Part shown: positions 57,190 to 64,000 of the stretch, piece by piece
Layout of the letters: each line of letters opens with the position of its first letter
How positions within the stretch are numbered: the first letter of the stretch is position 1
From: Symsagittifera roscoffensis
Taxonomy: Eukaryota; Xenacoelomorpha; Acoela; Convolutidae
Assembly: GCF_963678635.1 (NCBI RefSeq)
Contig: NC_087065.1
Span: 66,311,374-66,375,373 of the forward strand
Reading direction: 5' to 3'
Length of the DNA stretch: 64,000 bases
Made by a program: the position numbers and the translations under genes
Notes under the pieces: generated by a model
What the model saw: only the letters and a program-made list of their open reading frames with translations
Told to the model about the DNA's origin: nothing
The model's database searches: none

Positions 57190-57385
57190 ATTTATTAGTT
57201 TTAGAGGAAAGCGATCGCCAAATTTTTGGTCGATTTTCAATGTTTGTTTTTTAAAAATTTGCCAGCAGCGCTAATTTTTCGGTCAACATAGTGTTCTGGG
57301 AGTGCTCAGAAAGTCATTTTGATCGAAAAAAATTTGGATAAAATTTTGAAAATCCGCTCCATTCGAGAAACTAGATCCTTCCCTG

Positions 57386-58629
57386 TGCGCTATGATGTAC
57401 AGTGTCTCGGATCCCCAGACACATAAATATGTTAATATCGGAGACTAGATCCCAGTGTATAACAAAACGCAAACAATTGTCACCATATACTAGTCATCGA
57501 CCCTTTTGCTCGTCATGAAAAAAATTATAAAACTCAAATATAAGGCCTGCAAAACATTTCGTTTGTTTTTTTTTTGCAAATTTTGTAATTTCAAGTAGTT
57601 AGTCCAAAATAATTGAACCCGTAATTGAAACTAACTTTTTATTTTATGGGCACAAAACTTTTGACCAATTAAAGAGAGAAGTTTGCGTTTTCCACAGTCA
57701 CATTTTCAGCGGAGGTTAAATAACTGTAGTTGAGCCTTCCCCTCATTCGAGATACGTTTACCAAGAAAGTGTATTCATTCCACTCTGAAGCCAAACTATT
57801 TTTCTGTTTCGCATAGCAAAATTGATAGCAGATTTTGCACAAAGAACGCTCTTTCTGTTCATTTTTGTTCTTTTGTTTTTTTTAAAATTATTCCGACAAA
57901 ACTCTAACGTTTTTAAGCACTTGTCTCTAGATTCCAGAGAAATAAAAACACCAAATTATGAGTCTATTCAGTGCACAGTCTATCCAGGCGTCGTAATGTC
58001 ATGTTTAGTTGCTACAAGACAGCGACCTTGCCTTGACAGTAAGAAATGTGCCTTGACAAGTGATTTTGACTATATATGTAGTCCATATATAAGAAATCTC
58101 CTGGAATATGTCGTTTTTACTTCTATAGAAAGCAATGTTTACTGTTAGTTGCCAGTTAAAACCGACAGTTTTTTTTACAATTGATTTTTGAGAGAATTCT
58201 GTGGAAAATAAAAATCTGGAATGTCATGAAATATTTTTTTTCTATTACATGATTTTTTTGCCAGTAAAAGTCGCGCAAAACTGTGAATTTCATGAGAAAC
58301 ATTTAAAACACTTTTGAAAAAAAACATTTGCGAAAAAGTGGTAGTTTTTTTATATAAAAGAAAAAGGCCAGTAGCTGAAAACTCTCAGTTGTTGTTAGGC
58401 GCATTCAGTAAACATGGAGCGCTCTGTTCATTTGAATTTTAGCTTAAAAAACTCTTCAATTTGCATAAACAACTTTTTACTGCAACTTTTCAAAATGTCG
58501 ACCATCTTGTTCCAGAAGTTTGATTTCGATAAACTTGATCCATTCAAGCGCTATAAAAAAATCCTTGTTGTGATAGTAATAGTCAGAACAAATTACTGAA
58601 TGGGATTGTAGTTTTTTACTCAGAGGCTT
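57386..58629. other. AT-rich intergenic DNA
   Basis: No transposon ends or homology to the rest of the window noticed. One frame at 57,822-58,148 (plus, 108 codons) begins with a hydrophobic run (TLFLFIFVLLFFLKLF) and later has six scattered cysteines, the look of a small secreted protein. Without a homologue or splice evidence I treat it as possible only. Another frame at 58,414-58,599 is probably chance. Confidence 0.35.
57822..58148 (+). CDS. possible small Cys-containing secreted protein
   Basis: 108 codons; residues 9-24 are hydrophobic and could be a signal peptide or anchor, and the remainder has six Cys. The sequence is AT-rich with no clear Kozak context. Not recognised; could be chance. 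Confidence 0.2.
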   Translation: MIADFAQRTLFLFIFVLLFFLKLFRQNSNVFKHLSLDSREIKTPNYESIQCTVYPGVVMSCLVATRQRPCLDSKKCALTSDFDYICSPYIRNLLEYVVFTSIESNVYC

Positions 58630-59350
58630 CGCATCACTTGCGATCGAAAACAAGAGAGCCATCAAGTCGGAAAAAACAGAAAGAAAACCAAAAATGTGAA
58701 AAAAACAGAGCTATCGAAATGATACAGGCCAGTTTTGATACAAAAAACAAGCCAAGTCAACGAAATGTGAAAATCGCACCCGAAAAAAAATTACAAGCGA
58801 TAACAAAGCTGGAAAATACCTTAGACTAAACTCTTTAAGCCAAAAAAAGCCAATAAGACTCAAGACTTATAAAAAACAACTCATTCCCCCTCACTCTCAA
58901 AACACATACAAAATATAAGTGATATCGTCATTTTATTTAATCGGCCAATAAGCCAATATAATATAGGTCGAAAGCTGTTCAGTCGGAAAAAAGGAAAATA
59001 AAAAAAAGAAACAGCTGAAAGAAAAAATTTGCCGAGACCAATAAAAATTTATTGAGTCATCTTTGCCCTCAAAACACACACACGCACTCATTTTTTTTCG
59101 CTTGTGGTGGAGAGAAGCAAATATGAGGCCACTAATCCGATATAATAAAAGCCGAAATCTATCAAGCCGGAAAAAAAAGGAAAAAGCCCGAAAAAACAGG
59201 TAGTTAAAGGGAAAAACTTGAACAATAAATTCTAATACAATTTTACAAATTTGGGCAATCCAATGAGTGTAAAATTTATGTTTCACTTCAAACGGCTCGA
59301 AACCTGGCTACTAAATCGACAAAGTATGAGCCGAAATTATTTGGACAGAA
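58630..59350. repeat. diverged tandem repeat, period about 180 bp
   Basis: A GGCCAATAAGCCAATATAAT-like block at 58,941 recurs as GGCCACTAATCCGATATAAT at 59,124. TCGGAAAAAAGGAAAA at 58,984 recurs at about 59,166, and CTCAAAACACA at 58,897 recurs at 59,072. Weaker members lie near 58,650 and 59,290. No coding content; the minus frame 58,933-59,286 is a shadow of A-rich repeat. Confidence 0.55.
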
Positions 59351-59473
59351 TAAAGTTTTTAAGCGAAAAACACAAAAGAAATTATACAAAATTAAGAAAT
59401 AACAAACTGTAGAAGTAAATCAAAACTCTACAAGCAACTACAATGTAAAAAAGGTTGTGACAACTAAGCCGAT

Positions 59474-59550
59474 AAAAAACCCCCTCCGTTTTAACCCCCT
59501 AATTATTTTAACACCAGATTACGTTCAGTAAACGGGGAGGGGGGAGGCTA
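59474..59550. repeat. C-rich/G-rich inverted repeat
   Basis: AACCCCCTCCGTTTTAA at about 59,478-59,494 faces GTAAACGGGGAGGGGGG at about 59,528-59,544, able to form an imperfect hairpin. No partner element recognised. Confidence 0.4.
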
Positions 59551-59696
59551 AACTGGAGAGGGGAATAGCGTTGGTGTAAACTGGTAAATGGTTTAGAAGT
59601 ATGAGGACCCTTCCTCGTTCAACCCTTCCCCCTTCCATCATTAAATATCCCCATTCAACCATCACGAAGGGGGATTTTGTGCGACCCGAGTCGAGA

Positions 59697-59897
59697 TTTT
59701 TCACCTAATTTGAAGCAAGATTTGAGCGGTTTGAGCGGTTTTTTTAGACAATTACGCTCAAAATCTTGCTTCAAAATGAGCGGTTTGAGCGGTTTTTGAA
59801 CGGTTTATCTAAAAAAAACCGCTCAAAAACCGCGCAAGATTTGAACGGTTTTGAGCGGTTTATCTAAAAAAACCGCTCAAAAACGGCGCAAGATTTA
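59697..59897. repeat. GAGCGG-motif array, left block
   Basis: Units of TTTGAGCGG and its complement CCGCTCAAA alternate with CAAGATTT and TATCTAAAAAAA spacers, e.g. at 59,726, 59,781, 59,816 and 59,866. The alternating orientation gives several nested hairpins. The same motif family resumes at 60,354. Confidence 0.75.
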
Positions 59898-59908
59898 ATA
59901 ATAAAAAG

Positions 59909-59980
59909 TCGACCACAGAGGGATTCGAACCCGCAATCTTCTGATTCGAAGTCATACGCCTTATCCTATGCGGACTCGCT
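59909..59980 (-). tRNA. degenerate tRNA-Arg (anticodon TCG), likely pseudogene or SINE head
   Basis: On the minus strand the sequence reads GGATAAGGCG, then an anticodon arm with loop CTTCGAA (anticodon TCG), then GGGTTCGAATCCC, a perfect T arm and B box. The anticodon stem has one mismatch. The acceptor stem is poor (five-prime side GCGAGTC against GTGGTCG) and the D stem is damaged. The internal promoter A box is therefore weak. It sits inside the GAGCGG repeat region, which favours a tRNA-derived repeat over a working gene. Confidence 0.6.
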
Positions 59981-60059
59981 GGAAGCTTAATATTCGCTGT
60001 ATTTGTTCTACTGAATATTACTAGAGTTGATGTCCCTTACTAGAGTTAGATGTCCCCTA

Positions 60060-60310
60060 ACTAGAGAGAGAGAGAGGGGGCACGTCGTGGTTGGGGGTTT
60101 CGTGGGGGGATGGTTAAACGTGAGGGGATTACGTCGTGGTTTGGGGGGTACGTTGAGGGGGGGTACGTTGGGGGGGGGGGGGGAGGGGGTACGTTGGTGG
60201 GGGGTTTGTTGGATGTTGAATACGTTGAGGGGGTACGTTGGGGGGAGGGAGTACGTTGGCGGGGGGAGGGGGGGGGGGTAAAATGGGGCGGGTTGGGGGG
60301 GGGGGGGAGT
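60060..60310. repeat. G-rich tract with iterated TACGTTGGGGG
   Basis: Starts with a GA repeat (60,064-60,075) and continues with TACGTTG followed by 3 to 14 G, repeated at least six times (e.g. 60,149, 60,161, 60,191, 60,232, 60,251). On one strand it has many G runs of four or more and could fold as G-quadruplexes. Pro-rich or Gly-rich frames here are low-complexity artefacts. Confidence 0.8.
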
Positions 60311-60353
60311 TTTGCAGAGAAGAAAAACGTTGAGTCTGGGACCTCGACCCGGG

Positions 60354-60592
60354 AAGACCGCTCAAAAACCGCTCAAAAACCGCTCAAATCTTGCTTGAAA
60401 AACCGTTCAAAAATCACCGCAAGAAATGAGCGGTTTTTGAGCGGTTTTTGAGCGGTTTTTTCAGCAAGATTTGAGCGGTTTGAAAGGTTTTTCCAAAAAA
60501 ACCGCCCAAACCGCCCAAACCGCTCAAACCGCTCAACTCTTGCTGGAAAACCGCTCAAACCGCTCAAATCTTGAGCGGTTTTTGAGCGGACT
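60354..60592. repeat. GAGCGG-motif array, right block
   Basis: About fifteen GAGCGGTTT or AAACCGCTC units in mixed orientation with CAAGATTT spacers. It is bounded on both sides by TCGACCCGGG (60,347 and 60,592), which may be the terminal signal of the repeat. Confidence 0.75.
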
Positions 60593-60912
60593 CTCGACCC
60601 GGGGAATGACGATAATTAACATTCAATGGTAAATGACATTCAAATGACATATAACTGTCGGTGATTGTAAAAATCATTTAGACACAATGAAAACATTCAA
60701 AAATTTTCTTGAAACATTTATATGTAGCAACTTCACTTAACAGGAAATGAGTTATTTTTGCTAATTTTAGCAAATTTCAAAAAAAATGCTATTTTCATCA
60801 ATATTCTCTCAAAAAATCCATTATAATCAATTCTAATGGGTTAATTTGGTATGAAATATTGGGATTACAATCCATTTTTATTCGATTGTAATCGAATGCT
60901 TTCGAAATGTAT
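60593..60912. other. AT-rich intergenic DNA
   Basis: No gene, repeat or transposon end seen beyond a GACATTCAAATGACAT near-duplication at about 60,632. Confidence 0.4.
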
Positions 60913-61303
60913 TGAGTTTAAGCCAGAGGTAGCTTTCTCATTAAGTATTTTCAGATCGGATACAATGTCTGCTCGTCACGATATCTTATTTTCGGCCGGA
61001 TAGGTTTGTGCAATTTCTTAGTCTAATACCGATCTCAATGTTACTCTTATATCTCCTAGTCTCAATAGATCTAGTGTATACTGCTAATTGCGAGTTGGTC
61101 ATGGAGATTGTCCAAAAGGAGAACACCGGTAGTCTGAAATGTATTTAAATTGTTCTGGTAGTTTCAGCACTAGAAATACTCGTCAGTGTAAGTGATGGAA
61201 TATGATATGTTAGTTAGTGATATTTTATAGGGATGGTTTTATCAATAAATTAAATAGTTTATAAATACTAGTCCAGAATTGGTTCCACCCATCCGGGGTT
61301 TAG
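60913..61303 (-). mobile_element. LTR copy F (minus, diverged subfamily)
   Basis: On the minus strand it runs from TAAACCCCGGATGGGTGG to TTAAACTCA at 60,913. It shares the CCTATAAAATAT, GACTAGGAGATATAAGAG and CGAAAATAAGATAT...GACGAGCAGAC blocks with LTRs A to E but lacks the 13-bp palindrome (only TAGTGCTGAAACTACC remains). The left flank (60,912 downward) has no primer-site match, so this is the 3' LTR of the element at 61.3-64 kb. Confidence 0.7.
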
Positions 61304-62852
61304 GGATATTTTAGTTTTTAGATTATTTATTGTAGTGAAGGACGGATTGAAAGATTTCTGATTCTTCGTGGTAGTTTTCTTTTGAGCAGTTGGAGCAGTG
61401 ACTTCGTGAAGAAAGAAGAGATGTAGTTGTGATTTAAGAGCAGAGAAGACCCATCTGTTCAAAAGATGGGTCTGGTTTGATTGTGGGTCGTCTTGAGTGA
61501 TTGTGTCAAGATTGCAGATCGATGCAATGAAGAATCGATTTCGTTTAGCTTAAAGCGAGACTACGTGCAAGATAAAGATGACTTTTCCGTGTGAAATGCC
61601 AAGTGACTAGGATCGGTATGCGAGATCAACATCGAGTTCGCCCTTCGTATGTTTCAGTGGTTTCCTTTGCTGTGATGTCTAGTCCAAATTTTAAATCCTT
61701 TGAGGGTAGTGATTACGGCAACAAACCAAAAGATTTGCCATTCCAGAATTGAAAATTAATCGAGTTTTCATCTCCTTTGCTGCTCGTTCCGCTTTCTCTA
61801 AAAAATCTTCTACATTGCATTTTTATATCTACATCTTGTTAGTGAGATCAACTTTAGTGATGATATTCAATTAGATGTTTTCGCAAAAGCGTTTTTTAAT
61901 TAGTTCGGTTATTTTAAAAGATTTGCTCACCTTGGAGCCACTCTTATCAAAAATAGCGTATCGGGATTAAAGCAAATGGTGGGGGCATGTACCTCGAGCG
62001 ACAGCTTTCTGGTTAGGCCAGAGTGGGTTACAATTTCACCGTCTCTTTGGACAGAGTCTCCTTTTGTGTTTAACCTTCTGTTTCAACTTTTCAGGTGTTT
62101 TTCTCTTATTTGTTTTGGTTTTGTCTTTTCCTCCAAAGTAGATCTTTATGTTTTTTTTTACTTTATAGTGTTTCTTTTGGTTTCAGTAAAACTTGAAAGT
62201 TGGCTTCAAACGAAAAATTTATCCAGTTTTAATCTGGGTTTAATTTGGTTTGGGTACTGTGGGGCTTTCTTTCAAATTCAAGCTATTGATTTGTGGTTTT
62301 GTGGCGTTAGTAAGCTGCGTTGGTTATTGTAAGCTTACTCTTATTTCCCTCCAACCTTGTTGAAGGAAAGTTTGAAACGTGTGAAAACAAGTTAGAGTTG
62401 TTATCAGTGAAGTTTAAAACTTGAAATTCATTCATTAGATAATTCTTCGTGGACGAGTTTGTGCGAATTGGTGGAAAAAGTGGGTAAAGTGTGAGCGAGT
62501 GAATTAAGGACGTTTAAAAAAAGTTAAGAATCAAAAAAAGAAGTGTTATTTGAAAAGAATAGTTTTCATTTAAAATAATTGCATTTTTATGAATTTACTG
62601 CTTTACTTATCTGAATTTTACTGCCAATTTATCAATTTATTAATATACTTCTGTTGTATTGAAATTTACTGCGTTATTAGTTTCTTTTCATTGTTAAATA
62701 GAACTTTAAAAGTATAGTAAGACGAGATTATCATTTTTGATTTGGATTTTTTCTCTTTAGATGAATGATCGGTGAAATTAAAAAAAAAAGTGGGAAGTTT
62801 ATAAAAAAGGGTGAGTGCTTTGGTTTTTTTATTAGTTGAAAAATCAATGCAT
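61304..62852 (-). mobile_element. 3' untranslated region of the minus element F
   Basis: Aligned with 54,501-55,926. GCAGTAAA-type motifs recur (reverse of 62,594, 62,616 and 62,664). The plus-strand frame 61,976-62,332 and the minus frame 61,268-61,462 are not conserved in the other copy and are rejected as genes. A GATGGGTCT hairpin at about 61,447-61,474 is specific to this copy. Confidence 0.55.
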
Positions 62853-62858
62853 ACTTAC

Positions 62859-63720
62859 GCAGGATTATCATCAGTGAAAAATCCATTAGAGAAATTAGTG
62901 CGGTTTGTGCCTGATGATGCGAGAAGTTTCGCAAACATGCGGATGATGTATTTAGTTTGAAGTAGAGGCCAGAGAAGCTCCAGCGCTCTGATGATGTTTA
63001 GTTCTTCGTTATCAATTGAGAATTTGTGATGAGTTTTGGATTAAATTAAACAATTTATTGTTATAATTAGTGTCATGTATATATTCTAGTATGAGACTTA
63101 AATGGGATATATATATTCTTTGGGGAAATTATTGGGTGGGAGACATCAACATCAAACGATTTGGTAAGTGCGCTCAACATTTACAATCGGCGAATGGAAA
63201 CATAATTACGGAGGATGCCAAGGAGATTAGTGTTCCTTATGCAATAAGTGAAATTTGGTGAAGTGTATTTTGAAATAATGATTGTAAATCTGTGTTGTGG
63301 CTTACGTTTTGGTGTATTAGATGTATAGTGATGTTGTATAAATTTGTAGTATGTACATGTACGTGTTAATTTTATTCGTAATATAATTTCGAGCAAATAG
63401 TGTAAGTCATGTTCCTTAGGTGTAGGGAATTGCAAGTTTAGTGCAAACTGGTTAAGTTCATTAAAGTATGACTCGTATGCTTTAATGTTTTTTAATTTAG
63501 TGCTGTAGCGAGGATGTTATCGAATTTTTGTAAGTTCTATCTATTTTAACTACATAACAGATTTGATAAAGAATTTTTCTGTTAGTTGTGGGTTAACATT
63601 CGGGTCTTCCTCCTTTGGATGATCATAGTGTTGATGGAGAATCTATTGTGCGTTGTACTGTGAATCTTTTAAGTGTTTGGTTGAGTCCGATTGTAATGAA
63701 TTAATTTTCGTGAAGTGCGG
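62859..63720 (-). pseudogene. ORF C: conserved unknown accessory protein, minus copy
   Basis: Blocks in the same order as at 53,635-54,500: HYDHPKEEDPN then NPQLTEKFFIKS (about 63,590); YESYFNELNQFALNLQFPTPK in two overlapping frames (about 63,430-63,480); the 84-codon frame 63,181-63,435 with KEHDLHYLLEI, CTYYKFIQHH and NTNLLGILRNY; LTKSFDVDVSHPI; and ALELLWPLLQTKYIIR and NGFFTDDNPA at the carboxyl end. A consensus splice donor GTAAGT (62,853-62,858) follows immediately. Frameshifts and stops are present. Divergence from the plus copy is substantial, yet the protein blocks persist. Confidence 0.62.
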
Positions 63721-64000
63721 TTGTTAGTTTGTGTAGTCCGGATTGGCATAAGTCGTTTTGTTCGGGGGTGTTGTATAAGGGAAGGGCTAATGGGTTAGCA
63801 AAGTGGTAGTGTGAAGTCCAAGAAAACGTGGGAACCAGGCTATATTAATCGACAAAGTTCAGTTGGTTTTCGTTAGTGGTCGTGTATTAAGTACATTGAG
63901 GGAAAATCGGTAAGTTATAAACTAAAATTTCTTTGGTGTTGTTATGTTGTGGGTGAAAGGAATATCGTCGGGATGATCTGGGACGGCTGATCAGGATTGG
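63721..64000 (-). mobile_element. upstream part of element F, unassigned
   Basis: By position this should be ORF B or its end, but the minus frames here are short and I find no Ser/Pro-rich match. The element continues beyond the window. Confidence 0.3.

Larger units (their letters stand above)
56401..57385. mobile_element. small non-autonomous transposon with hAT-like ends
   Basis: The left end CAGGGGCGGATCCAGG is the kind of terminus common in animal hAT elements. Reading inward from 57,385 on the other strand gives CAGGGAAGGATCTAG, followed in both arms by TTTCTC and later GGATTTTC, so the ends are imperfect inverted repeats. A second inverted pair, about 25 of 28 bases, lies inside (56,514 and 57,189). 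A third CAGGGGCGG-type end at 57,052 points to nesting. No 8-bp target duplication is preserved (ATTAATAT against TGCGCTAT). No transposase is encoded. Confidence 0.5.

Noticed and set aside
60027-60451. Gly-rich (plus) and Pro-rich (minus) proteins in the G-rich tract
   Set aside because: Pure low-complexity translation of G runs on overlapping frames; no start context or conservation.
59700-60592. CRISPR-like array from the regularly repeated GAGCGG units
   Set aside because: Units are short, alternate in orientation and lack unique spacers of constant length; no cas-like genes; eukaryotic context.
61976-62332. 118-codon hydrophobic plus-strand frame
   Set aside because: Antisense to the 3' region of element F; the homologous stretch at 55,010-55,340 does not keep the frame.
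1-64000. Alternative genetic code to explain the many in-frame TAA and TAG codons
   Set aside because: Stops differ between sister copies and coexist with frameshifts and deletions, which fits decay rather than reassignment.

Overview
The window looks like AT-rich, repeat-dense DNA from an invertebrate animal. I see no bacterial operon, no complete host gene and no CRISPR array. The animal assignment is inferred from three things: Ty3/gypsy-type LTR retroelements carrying an envelope-like gene, a stray TRPM-channel-like exon, and hAT-type transposon ends. The species cannot be named from the sequence.

About 90% of the window is one LTR retroelement family in many broken copies. Pieced together from separate copies, the gene order is: LTR, long leader, small basic ORF, gag (with a CCHC zinc knuckle), aspartic protease, reverse transcriptase, RNase H, integrase, a non-coding spacer of about 0.75 kb, a short membrane-segment ORF followed by a Pro/Gln-rich stretch, an Env-like Cys-rich glycoprotein, a Ser/Pro/Thr-rich ORF, a further unrecognised ORF, LTR. 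Every gene seen carries stops, frameshifts or lost catalytic residues, so this is a graveyard and nothing here looks autonomous.

Layout. 1-582: 3' end and LTR of a plus-strand copy. 863-1062: a gap of Ns. 1063-18296: minus-strand array of three RT-RNase H-integrase-env units, the inner period about 5.76 kb with a recurrent env/pol junction. 18297-20770: protease and gag. 20771-23043: env and pre-env. 23044-25490: two 1.27-kb units in which RNase H is fused to the integrase tail. 25491-31222: RT, protease, gag and leader, still minus strand. At about 31.2-32.0 kb a minus LTR meets a plus LTR head to head. The whole block of about 7.55 kb (27.29-34.83 kb) is repeated almost identically at 34.84-42.19 kb, and the plus-strand LTR/leader/gag part is repeated a third time at 42.19-45.2 kb. 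45.2-56.3: the most complete plus-strand 3' half (gag, protease, env, accessory ORFs B and C, LTR), with RT, RNase H and integrase deleted.

56.4-57.4 kb is a small nested transposon with hAT-like ends that encloses a single TRPM-like exon with good splice signals. 57.4-60.9 kb is non-retroelement DNA: a diverged satellite of about 180 bp, arrays of a GAGCGG motif in both orientations, a degenerate tRNA-Arg and a G-rich tract. 60.9-64.0 kb is another, diverged minus-strand 3' end of the same retroelement family. It is useful because it preserves accessory ORF C independently.
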